From Sipunculus nudus (taxonomy: Eukaryota; Annelida; Sipuncula; Golfingiida; Sipunculidae), in contig CM049306.1 of assembly GCA_026874595.1 (NCBI GenBank), forward strand, positions 64,548,019 through 64,612,018: a DNA stretch of 64,000 bases, given 5' to 3'. Positions 12,421 to 23,377 of the stretch are shown here, piece after piece; the stretch's first letter is position 1; each line of letters opens with the position of its first letter. The notes under the pieces are model-generated. The model was given only the letters and a program-made list of their open reading frames with translations. It was not told the origin of the DNA and made no database searches. The position numbers and the translations under genes were made by a program.

Positions 12421-12478
12421 TTATTATTATTTTAGTATTATTTTGTTGGTATTATTATTAGTATTATTATTATTATGT

Positions 12479-12510
<32 letters not shown>

Positions 12511-14033
12511 GAGATGTATAATTTATATTTAACCCCTGCCCCCGATTGCAAACTGGATATCCGTCCATGATAAACCCTTTACTGTTCAGATTAGCCTGTG
12601 GATTGTCACACTCCTACTGTTCAGATTTATTTTGCATTTTTTCCACATTTTGACATGAATCTATATAAGAGACATTAACTCAGTAACCGTTAAAGGTATC
12701 TTTGTGAAATTTTCAGCTTTTACTGTCAGGTATATGTCCATCATGTTATTCCATTTATTTTCTATATACCTGGTTTGATATGTATGTAACTAAGGTATAT
12801 ACAGGTAAAAACAGGTAAATCTGTACTAACTGTATTTCCACTCACTGGTATATCACCAAAATGACCCCTTTCATCCTGTTTAGGTAACCCATTAACCCTT
12901 TGATAAAAAAAGGGAAATGTAAGGATTTTTTTTCACTCTAAGGTAATTATTAATTAAAGGTAAGAAAAAGGTGAATGATTTGGTTTAATACTGGAAAGGG
13001 AACCACCAACGAACCAGAATGTGCAAGTAAATTGGATTTTTCTGTGGAAATCAAATATTTTTCACCTGAAAAGCTTGCTGACCCAAAGAGCACATTCTAT
13101 GATTATTAACATATAACACATATGTATACCTGTACAGGTAAGTAAAGGTAAATTATTTTTTTTTCTGAATATGTTAGCAAACACCTTGTTCATCAATATA
13201 GTTACTATAAATTAATACCTTCTCTATTTATGGACTGTATAATTCATTTTGATATAAGAACAGGTGCTTTTAATACAGTAATTAAGTTACCTGTGTGAAT
13301 AGTACCTTTGTTCTTCAACTGATCTAATTACCTGTGGCAGTGACAAAATCATGCTGAAAAGTGGTTGAGAAGAATATGGATAAACAAGTGTCAACTGTGT
13401 AAAACCATTATATTTTTGAAGGAGTTAAAACAATATGCAGAAACTATCTTTTAATTAACTGCACAGCCACAAGACTTGTGGATTTCAATTTTGCCAATTT
13501 CTACCTGTAAAAGTTTACTCACCTGCACAGGTAAGATCAGGTAAATAAAGGTAAATTCTCATTTTTTTAATTTAAATTATATATTATACTTGTTATAAGG
13601 GACATTGCAATAAAAACTATTTACTTTTGTCCAATGTGCAAAATATATAATTTATGGGTGTGAAATGCACTAATTATCTGGTTACCTGTAATATACCTTT
13701 TTATGTCAAATTAATATATTTTTACATGTGCAGGCAAAAACAAATCGCCGACTGATTTTAAAATAAAATCTGGAAAAATGTGTCTACCCTGTTTGTTAAC
13801 ATTTCATGCAATAATAAAATTGCTGTTTAGTTGGTCTGTCGCGTGTATCTGCACTGGTAAAAATCCAGGTGCGACAGGTAAACAGGTGTGCACTTGGTTT
13901 GATCAACGATTAGCCTAAGTAAACGTTGATATATCCAAATCTTTCCCATTCGAAACAGTGTGAATGTACTAAAATTTGAAATAAAAAATCAAAACAAATG
14001 TCTAACACTTGTGAAAACTCTTATTTTCTTAAT
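12421..14033. repeat. AT-rich block with ACAGGTAA repeats
   Basis: It begins with TTATTATTATT and (TA)n microsatellites (12420-12515). Phrases such as CTGTACAGGTAAGTAAAGGTA (13123 region) and CTGCACAGGTAAGATCAGGTA (13512 region) recur about 390 bp apart, with weaker copies near 12800. No coding signal was seen. It may be another decayed tandem-repeat element whose ends I could not place. Confidence 0.45.
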
Positions 14034-14828
14034 TGGTTTGTGTGGAAATAAATAAAAGCTGTATTATGAGTTGTTGGTGTATAGCTTATGTATGAATTTT
14101 AATAGTATCTTTGGAGACAGGGAAAAGGACTGATTTCATTATTTTATTGACAAATGGAGTGCTATTGTCACACAGATTTTGATTTGGCCATATAACTTAT
14201 AAGCAGCACATATAATATAAGAGTTTATCTATTTATTAAAATTAAATAACAAATATTTTGCCAAATACAAATTTGGGCAAAATTTAAGGCACCAATTTTT
14301 TATTTTTGCTAATATTTAAAAAAAAAAATTTAAAGATTTTGATCTAATTTTGGGTATACAATTTGATTTTGATTAATTAAAGTTATATTACTGGAAAAAA
14401 AGTCCTTAGATTTAACATGTTTTGTGTAAAGGGATCAAATATCTTTCCTGATTTTTTACAAAATGCATGTTTGGGCCCATAATAATTATATAATACAGAC
14501 CTAATTTCTGGCATGTACATAGGAAATATATAGAGGAATATTTATGGTAAATATTAGGAAAAACAGATGAGTGGTTTCGATACTAGGCAGTCCTGAAGTG
14601 CGAATATAGGTTTTTAATAAAAAATTGAGGTTCTCCCTTAATTTCTCAAATGTCGCAAAGACCCAGTTTTCGGCTTGGTAGGAGATCTTGGGGACATCTA
14701 ACATTATGCCAAATTTTGGATTCCTAGGTCTTACGGTTTCAAAACGTGCCAGTTTAACGGACAGACGGACAGTCAAAGGACAAAGGACCACGACTATAAC
14801 TCAGATGACTTATAGTCAACTAAGCTAA
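14034..14828 (+). mobile_element. A2-family 3' part
   Basis: It matches the A2 elements at 26023 and 34297 from TTGTGTGG..AAGCTGTATTATGAG onward. It ends with ACGGACAGTC, ACTATAACTCAGATGACTTA and AGTCAACTAAGCTAA, the family hairpin with two arm changes. The 5' end is missing. Confidence 0.7.
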
Positions 14829-15087
14829 AAAACTAGACCTCTGTAGTATAATTATTAACAGAGATAGAAGCAAACTTTTCTATATTTTCATATTGACAAG
14901 TTTTACCCCAAAATTACGTAACCATGGTAACCGCAGCACAAAGCTACATGTGCAGAGGAATAAGACAATGATTCTAGTTTTAGAAACGACAATAAAAATT
15001 GTGACATTTTTAATATTTTTTGAGACATTGCAGGTAAATGATATATTCCAGTGTTTCACATACAACACCCCCTGGTGGCTTTATAAA

Positions 15088-16552
15088 CAAGTGACCCATG
15101 GGTCATGACGCTCAGCTGACTGGGAAGAGATTTGCAAAAGGAAATTTTATCATCTGAATGGTAGTATATACCCATTCAACTGAAGCATCAAACAGATTAA
15201 AGAATAAGCCAAGATTGTATCTGAATTTATATATCTCAAAATATGGGAAAAAATGCGTAAACTTTAAAAAAAATACAGGTGGTTCCACCAGTCTGCAGAA
15301 ACTAATAAAAACACTTAATGGTCGACATCCATGCAAAGAATCATAGTGATTTCTGCATTAATTGTTCAGATACTCCAGCTTTTGAATCAAATTTTCCATT
15401 ATTCTGAGGGATACTTCAGAGTCCTATAGCGTGAAGGATATGGGTAACAGAGACCTAATTTCAGATTTCCAAAGACACTCTCACGGGCCTCCTTGCATGA
15501 CAAGAATGAAGATTCTAGGTCCAGTTGTTACAATTTGTGCCATGTTAACAGATGACAGCATCCTTAAAGGTCTCAAAAATAGAGAAAAAAATTTAAAAAA
15601 ATTAAATAAAATATAGGTTGCACCATAAGTCTGAAGAAACTGATGAAACACTCCATAATCAATATGCATGTAAAGAATCATGGTGACCTCTGCATTAGTT
15701 GGTCAGATACTTCAGCTTTTGTATCAAATTGTCCATTATTCTGAGGGATACTTCGGAGTCCTATAGCTTGAAGGATATGGGAAACAGAGAACTAATTTAA
15801 GGTTTCCACAGACACTTTTCATGGGCCTCCTTGCATGACAAGAATGAAGATTCTAGGTCCAGTTGTTACAATTTGTACCATGTTGACACATAACAACATC
15901 CTTAAAGGTCTTAAAAATAGAGAAAAAAAATTGTAAAAATGTGTAACAGATATTGAAGTTTTTGTATGAAATTTTTCACTATTCTGGGGGGTACTTTGGG
16001 GCCCCATAGCTCAAAGGATTTGGGTAACAGAGACCTAATTTCTGGTTTCCATGGAGACTTTTCATAGGTCTCTCACTGTGTCAAAATGAAGATTCTAGGT
16101 CCAGTCTTTACGATATGTGCCCTGTTAACAGTTGTTCACATTTTTAAAGGTCTCAAAAATAGAGAAAAAAATTCGTAAAAAATCTAAAAATACAGGTGGC
16201 GCCACCAATCTGCAGGAACTGATGAAACATCTCATGATAAATATGTATGCCAAAAATCATGACCATCAGTGATGTAGTAAATGAGATATTAAAGTTTTTG
16301 TATGAAAATTTTGACTATTCTGGGGGGTACTTTGGGGCCCAATAGCTCGAAGGATATGGGTAACAGAGACCTAATTTCTGGTTTCCAAGGAGATTTTTCA
16401 TTGACCTCTCAGAATTTAAAGTTACAAGATTCTAAGTCCAGCGGTTACGATTTGTGCCAGGTTAACAGACAGACGGACAGACAAACGGACAGACGGACGA
16501 CGGACAAAGAGTGATCGCTATAGCTCAGCATGACTGAAAGTCAGCTGAGCTA
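15088..16552 (+). mobile_element. A-family element, forward, complete
   Basis: It starts CAAGTGACCCATGGGTCATG, then GCTCAGCTGAC. It ends in the hairpin AGCTCAG...CTGAGCT with GTCAGCTGAGC as last arm, preceded by GACGGACAGACAAACGGAC. Core modules are marked by GGTAACAGAGACC at about 15443, 16023 and 16360 with a variant at 15782: about 335 bp, one copy deleted. GGTGGCGCCACC lies at 16196. It is about 1.47 kb with no coding. A B element starts six bases further on. Confidence 0.85.
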
Positions 16553-16557
16553 TAAAA

Positions 16558-18733
16558 CAAGGCCTACAGGCCTAGTGCGAACCTGTGCATTGGGAAATAC
16601 ACCAGATATAATGCTTCAATGCTGGACCATTACTTCTCATGTATATGAACAATGCAAGTACTAAACATTTTGAATAAGAAAAAATTACACAAACATCACT
16701 GCTGAAATTCTGGCATGGGTGCACACAACACAAAAATGATTGTAGCTGGCACCACCAGTCGTGTATACATATATACATATGCCCAATTTCAGCTGATATA
16801 TCAAATTCCTCTGTAGAAATAAGCAGGCACATACACTGTGCAAAAGTCATTGTAGGTGGCGACACCTGTCTTGTGAACGAGAAAGCCATCAAAGACATAT
16901 AGACAGGTCAAAATATCAGGCCAATACATCAAAATTACCTTGAGTCTGATGCATGGGGCTTACCAGGCTAAGGTGAGAAAGGCAGTTGCCCCGAGTGAGC
17001 TGTGACAAATTTGCTAGCTGGCTCAGGCTACTGCACTAAGTGAACTCATGACCTGCACCTGGCTAGACTGAGTGAACTTTCGACCTGTACCTGGCTGCAC
17101 TCAGTGAACTCTTGACACAGTTGACACAGTTGGTAGTCCACATGCAGCCCTGAGGGGCATGACACCCATGAGGTGATCACATGGTGGCCATGAGGTGTTC
17201 ACATGTCACCCATGAGGTGATCACATGCCTTGTACTTGGCTGCACTGACTGAACTCTTGACACAGTTGACACAGTTGGTAGTCCACATGCAGCCCTGAGG
17301 GGCATGACACCCATGAGGTGATCACATGGTGGCCATGAGGTGTTCACATGTCACCCATGAGGTGATCACATGCCTTGTGCTTGGCTGCACTAACTGAACT
17401 CTTGACCTATATCTGGCTGCACTGACTGAACTCTTGACCTATATCTGGCTGCACTCTTGATCTGTTGCCAAATCTGAAACAGTTGGCAGTTTCTCAACCT
17501 ATTTAAAGATACAAACACAATCTTGGCCTGTTGGTAAATATATTTTACACATACTGAGAGACTTTTTTTTCAAGCTGACATATTCATAAACTTTTTATCA
17601 AAATATCTAAAATAACAAAAGATGCAGTTCTTTCATTGTTAAAGGTCCAATAATTCTGCCAAAAATCATTCAAGTAAAATAATTTTTGTGCAATGTTACA
17701 GAAGTTATAATAATAATTTTGTAGAAGAACAGTTTTGCAGTCCTCAGTTTGAAATAGACATAATAATGGCCATAAGACCAACTTAAGCTTATCTGATATG
17801 ATTGAAAGAGCCTTGTCCTAGGATAATTCTTTTGAAAAATTGAACGATTCAACTTGACAGTTTCATCATAAACATTTTAAGGTGAAAGAGGCTAAAATTA
17901 TTAGGTTTTTGCCCATAAAAAAACAGGTCAATTAATGTAGGTGGCACCACAAAATCTGCAAATTCAAATATGAGTCATGTGACCAACATTTGCACAATAC
18001 TTGGTAATAAATCAAATTGGTGTAAAACCACTAAAATTCATCAAATGCATACCATTTGAACAAACTTGAGAGGGCTTGCCTCTGGGATAATTTTTGTAAA
18101 ATATTGAACAATTTGGCTGGACCATTTACAAGAAGACTTTTTAAGGTTTTTCAGCTTTTTCCCTATAAAATCTAAGTAAATGCAGATAGCAAAAAAATAA
18201 GCTGAATCCCACAACATTTGATATGTGACAGATTATTGCATAAAATCTTGGGATGGTAGCTATTGCTATTCCTGAGAAATTATGGGTTAATGTACAGATG
18301 ACCAATGACCCCCATACAAAATAAGGTCAATGCAGGTGGCGCCACCAATACCTGAATTTCATATATGACTCATGTGACCAACACTGGCATAAAATTTGGT
18401 GATCATAGCTCCGGACATTTCTGAGATTCTAAGTTTACTGTAACTCGGCCAAAATTCACCGAACTTGAACCATTTGAACAATCTCGAGACAGACTGTATA
18501 AAAGATTATTTCTGTGAAACATTGAACAATTTGGCTTGACTGTTTTGGAGGAGAAGATTTTTAAAGGTTTTTTTGCTTTTTCTCTATAAAATCTAAGAAA
18601 ATGCAGAGTTTTCAGATGGCTAATTTTTTGCATTAAATTTCATGATACTAGCTCCAGTTGTTTTCAAAATAGTATGGGTTAACGACGACGACAGACGATG
18701 CCAAACCTTCGCATTAGCTCACAGGTTCACTAA
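16558..18733 (+). mobile_element. B-family element, complete
   Basis: It starts CAAGGCCTACAGGCCT, an AGGCCT-AC-AGGCCT hairpin, then GCGAACCTGTG. It ends CACAGGTTCACTAA, the inverted repeat with one change, preceded by GACGACGACAGACGATG. Internal blocks in order: a GCACCACCAGTC-type region, a TGCACTGACTGAACTC minisatellite, a TGATTTTGCCAAAA-type region and a GGTGGCGCCACC at 18336. It is the same size and order as 60078-62275. Confidence 0.85.
17095..17460 (+). repeat. 145-bp duplication and short minisatellite in B
   Basis: CTTGACACAGTTGACACAGT recurs at 17111 and 17256, 145 bp apart. Within each copy CATGAGGTGATCACATG and CATGAGGTGTTCACATG alternate. The right flank has short units of GGCTGCACTGACTGAACTC with CTTGACCTATATCT. 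Confidence 0.85.
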
Positions 18734-20099
18734 AAATTACTACAGATTCATATTGAATGCAAAATTATAATACAGATACATTTCACTGATGGCAAAATCT
18801 TGAATAAAGTTGAGTATGGATACCAATTATTTATAATCCATGTACAGCCGTCTTTATATACCCACAGAGAGCTGTATACCTGTGATTTTAAACATTGCCT
18901 GGCATGAGGAATATCTAAAATGATAAATCTAATTTTTTAAAAAGCTTTTAAAAAAAACATTCTTGTCAATATTAACCATAGATAACCTGAAATCTATATG
19001 TCTAGAGGCATGATGTAACAGATGCTGATAAACTGGTGCCAGGCTAGATGTATCTGCTTCACACAGCTAACATGTGGTAAAATGACTCAATTCAATCTTT
19101 ATAATTCAGCCAAATTTCATTCTTTTGAACCATAAAAGACAATTATTATCAGAATTATTCAGGGGATTATTCCTGTAAATATTAAACAAATTGGCCTCAG
19201 TAGCGTTAGTCAAAAAACTTTCTGCAGGTTTATAACTCATATGGGAAAATACAGCAAACTGGCTAAGTTCAGCTTCCCGTAACTCAACCAAAAAGCACTG
19301 AACCCAAATCATTTGAACAAACTTGAATTATCAACATCTGAGGATAATTAATGTGTGAGATTTAAGAATTTGGCCCAGTGGTTTTTGAGAAGAAGATCTT
19401 TGTAGCCACTGAGCTAAAAACTGGCTGTTATGGCATATGACTAAATTCAGCTTCCCATAACTTAGCCAAAAGTCACTGAAAAGAGACCATTTAAACAAAC
19501 TTCAGAAAGCACTACCCTAGGATCATTTCTGTGCGATATTAAATATTTTGGCCATATGTTTTAAGAGAAGAAGTTTTTTGTAGCCCTCAGTGTGATACAG
19601 GCACTAATGACCCCATACAAAAAAGGCCGATGCAGGTGGCGCCACCAATACCTCAATTTAAGATATGACATATGTTACCAACATTGGCATAAAATTTGGT
19701 GATGATAGCTCCAGCCGTTTCTGAGATTTAAATCTTAATATACTTTTTTGCACAGTTAACAAAGTTCAACCTCCTTTAACTCGGCCAAAAATCTCCAAAC
19801 TGGAACCGTTTGAACAAACTTGAGAAAGATTGTTCCAGGGATCATATCTGTGAAATATTGAACAATTTGGCTGGACAGTTTCGGAGAAGAAGATTTTTAA
19901 AGCTATTTTAGCTTTTTCCCTATAAAATCTAAGAAAATGCAGTTAGCCAAAAAATAAGCAAAATCTGATAGTTTTTTAGATGACTAATTTTTGGCATAAA
20001 ATTTCGTGATGCTAACTCTTGCCGTTTTCAATATAGTATAGGTTAACGTACAGATGACGGATGATGCCACACCATCGCATAAGCTCACAGGTTCGCTAA
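18734..20099 (+). mobile_element. B-family 3' part
   Basis: It starts inside a B-type internal block (TGAATGCAAAATTATAATAC) also present at 33235 and 56785. It has GGTGGCGCCACC at 19634 and ends CACAGGTTCGCTAA after GTACAGATGACGG. It has no 5' end of its own next to it, so it is either the remainder of the element into which 16558-18733 inserted or a truncated copy. Confidence 0.7.
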
Positions 20100-20604
20100 A
20101 AAATGATTTCGAGATATTTATAAAGAACACAAAGTATATCACTTTAAAAGCCATTGTTAAGAAATTGCGACCTCTAGGTCATATTTTATGATATCTCGAA
20201 AGATCTCGTTTTTTTTTATTGTGAGATTCCACGAGACTTTTATCTGTATAATAAATATCTCATTAAATACTACCTATTGCAAAAAAACAGACGTCTCTAC
20301 CTTGGAAAAATGAGAAATTTAAGGAGAAAATATCGAATTCCATGATTTTCCCCAAAAAATACATACCCATGGTAACGGCAAAATGAAACAATTTTGCATT
20401 GGCCCTAGTCGCCATCTTGTGGCAAATAGAATGAGCTATAGTTTGAGTGGCTGTGATTATTTTTGACGAAGATATGCAGAAAAAAACGTTTTAAGGCTTT
20501 TTGGTGACACTCCGAGGGTTATCCCTTTTACACCTTTTCCATAGTTTTCAGAGCAATTGCTTCAACATTGTGGCCTGTAGAGCAGCAAAAAACAAACAAA
20601 CAAA

Positions 20605-20756
20605 CTAGAGACCATAGGTCAAACGCTTGCCGGAAATTGAAAATTAAATAGGTCAAGGTCAAATTATTCTTTTATTTTATGAAGAATGAACAGGATACTA
20701 AAATGAGAAACTGTTTATTTGGATGCGCATATTTATGAACAAAAGCTGGAAGAAAA
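20605..20756 (+). mobile_element. C-family 5' end (truncated unit 6)
   Basis: CTAGAGACCATAGGTCAAAC and GCTTGCCGGAAAT show a C start directly after unit 5. C identity fades after about 100 bp, and an F element begins at 20757. Confidence 0.6.
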
Positions 20757-23377
20757 CTAGACATTTCTTGGCACCACAGGTGCCAGAGTATCCCCAGACA
20801 TAGTAGGCCCCCACCCCCTTTATAAATAGACCCCCATTTTTAGCAGCATATACTGACACTTGGCATATTTATTGTTTATTCCATCTAACAAACCACAATC
20901 TTGTTGAAGATGTTGGTCCTGTGACCTTGATCTTTTTAAAGATGTGTCCTGTGACCTTGACCTTTGACCTCATGACCCCAAAATCAATTCTGGTCTTGCT
21001 TTTCCAATGGGACATATACAAGTCAAGTTTGAAATCCATACGTCAATAAAAGCAGGAATTATCATCCAGAAACTAATTTTTGGATAGATGGCTCCTGTGA
21101 CCTTCACATATGACCTTGTGACCTCAAAATTGATAGTGTTTCTCTCTCTCTTGGCAGGAGAACTATATGTGCAAGATGAAAGATCTGAGATGAAATGTTT
21201 GGCAGAAAATGCATCCACATCTTTTAAAGAGGTTTCCTGTGACCTTGACCTTTGACCTCATGACCCCAAAATCAATTCAGGTCTTGCTTTTCCAATGGGG
21301 CAAATTCAAGTCAAGTTTGAAATCCATACATCAATAAAAGCAGGAATTATCATCCAGAAACTAAATTTTGGACAGATGGCTCCTGTGACCTTCACCTTTG
21401 ACCTTGTGACCTCAAAATTGATAGGGGTCTTCCACTCTTGGCAGGTGAACTATATGTGCAAGATGAAAGATCTGAGATGAATTGTTTGGCTGAAAATGCA
21501 TCCACAATCTTTTTAAAGAGGTGTCCTGTGACCTTGACCTTTGACCTCATGACCCCAAAATCAATTCAGGTCTTGCTTTTCCAATGGGTCAAATACAAGT
21601 CGAGTTTGAAATCCATACATCAATAAAAGAAGGAATTATCATCCAGAAACTAATTTTTGGACAGATGGCTCCTGTGACCTTCACCTTTGACCTTGTGACC
21701 TCAAAATTGATAGGGTTCTTCCTCTCTTGGCAGGTGAACTATATGTGCAAGATGAAAGATCTGAGATGAAATGTTTGGCTGAAAATGCATCCACATCTTT
21801 TTAAAGGTGTGTCCTGTGACCTTGACCTTTGACCTCATAACCTCAAAATCAATTTGGGTCTTGCTTTCCCAATGGGACATATATAAGTCAAGTTTGAAAT
21901 CCATACATCAATAAAAGCAGGAATTATCTTCCAGAAACTAATTTTTGGACGGATGGCTCCTGTGACCTTCACCTTTGACCTTGTGACCTCAAAATTGATA
22001 GTGTTCTTCCACTCTTGGCAGGTGAACAATATGTGCAAGATGAAAGATCTGAGATGAATTGTATGGCTGAAAATGCATCCACAATCTTTTTTAAGAGGTG
22101 TCCTGTGACCTTGACCTTTGACCTCATGACCCCAAAATCAATTTGGGTCTTGCTTTTCCAATGGGACATATACAAGTCAAGTTTAAAATCCATACATAAA
22201 TAAAAGCAGGAATTATCATCCAGAAACTAATTTTTGGACAGATGGCTCCTGTGACCTTCACCTTTGACCATGTGACCTCAAAACTGATAGGGGTCTTCCT
22301 CTATTGGCAGATGACTTACATGTGCAAGATGAAAGGTCTGAGATGCAATGTTTGGCTTAAAATGCATCAACAGTATCTTTGAAAATGCCAGTCCTGTGAC
22401 CTTGACCTTTGACCTCATGACCCCAAAATCAATTGGAGTCTTGCTTTTTCAATGGGACATATATAAGTCAAGTTTGAAATCAATACATCAATAAAAGCAG
22501 GAATTATCATCCAGAAACTAATTTTTGGACAGATAGCTCCTGTGGCCTTGACCTTTGACCTTGTGACTCCAAAATTTATATGGATCATCCACTATTGGCA
22601 AGTGAGCTATATATTAAAGATGGAAGACCTAGGATGAAAGTTTGGCTTAAAATGCATCCAAATTACCTTTTAAAATGCCAGTCCAGTGACCTTGACCTTT
22701 GACCTCATGACCCTAGAACCTATAGGGTTCTTACTTTAGTGGAGGGCCATACATAAGTCATGTTTGAAATCCATATGGCTATCAACACTGGAGATATCAT
22801 AAGAGGTGTGTGATTATCACCATATAGGGCAATATTCAAGGTCAAGGCCACTATCATAGGAAAGGTCATGACCCCAATTTAAAAAAACATCATCCCATAA
22901 CCCATACCTATGTATATGCATAATATAAAAGAAATCTGTCCATTAGTTTTGACTTACAATGCTCCCAGTACTGTAAGGTAGCAATTTTGGGGGTATTAAA
23001 CGGCACGAAAACAAGTAAAGAATAATAGGTGGCGCCACCAGTTTCTGGAACATGACAACCCTATCCATGATCTTCCATCAACTTGATTTTGGGATAAATC
23101 CATGCAAGATTTCTTGAGATATTAAAGAATTTGTGTGATTTTCCCCAAAATTGGACCTATTCAAGGTCAAGGACACTCTCTTAGTAAAGGTCATGACCTC
23201 ATTTTAAATAGGCGTCGTCCTCTCACCCATATCTATACATATACCAAGTTTGGTAAAGTTCTGGAAATATTTTTTGGGTTATCGCGCCAACAAGATTTAT
23301 ATACGGTGGTGGCGGCGGCGGCGGCGGCGGGACCGGTATGAAAACATAGTATCCCCCGACTTTGTCTGGGGATACAA
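20757..23377 (+). mobile_element. F-family element, complete
   Basis: It starts CTAGACATTTC, then the hairpin TGGCACC-ACA-GGTGCCA and the subterminal GTATCCCCAGACA. It ends with the hairpin GTATCCCC...GGGGATAC, whose last arm TGTCTGGGGATAC is the perfect 13-bp inverted repeat, then AA. Just before are GGCGGCGGCGGCGGCGG and GAAAACATAG, the latter shared with D. The core is a 289-bp array plus AAGGTCAAGG modules at 22830-23190. It is flanked by AAAA on the left and T on the right. About 2.6 kb, no coding. Confidence 0.85.
20921..22790 (+). repeat. 289-bp higher-order (dimeric) tandem array
   Basis: GTGACCTTGACCTTTGACCT starts at 20951, 21239, 21528, 21816, 22105, 22396 and 22686 (first base varying in the last), giving periods of 288-291 bp, with a truncated copy at 20921. 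Each period holds a second, diverged half (GTGACCTTCACCTTTGACC) about 145 bp on, so the unit is a dimer of roughly 145-bp monomers. Each half carries several TGACCT hexamers in direct repeat. Confidence 0.9.

Larger units (their letters stand above)
12007..20604 (+). mobile_element. C-family unit 5, broken by A2, A and B insertions
   Basis: It starts CTAGTCGACCAGAGGTCA with GCTTGCTGGAAGTTG. C sequence is visible at 12007-12420 (motif CGCCATCTGGTGG at 12371-12383), 14829-15087 (ACACCCCCTGGTGGCTT at 15064-15080) and 20100-20604. The last part resumes at TGATTTCGAGATATTTATAA exactly where 3463 has it, so the material between 15088 and 20099 is inserted. It ends in AACAAACAAACAAA before the next C start; its hairpin is lost. 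Confidence 0.65.

Noticed and set aside
16558-18733. LTR or LINE retrotransposon
   Set aside because: No long terminal direct repeats, no TG...CA ends, no reverse transcriptase and no poly(A) tail with target duplication.
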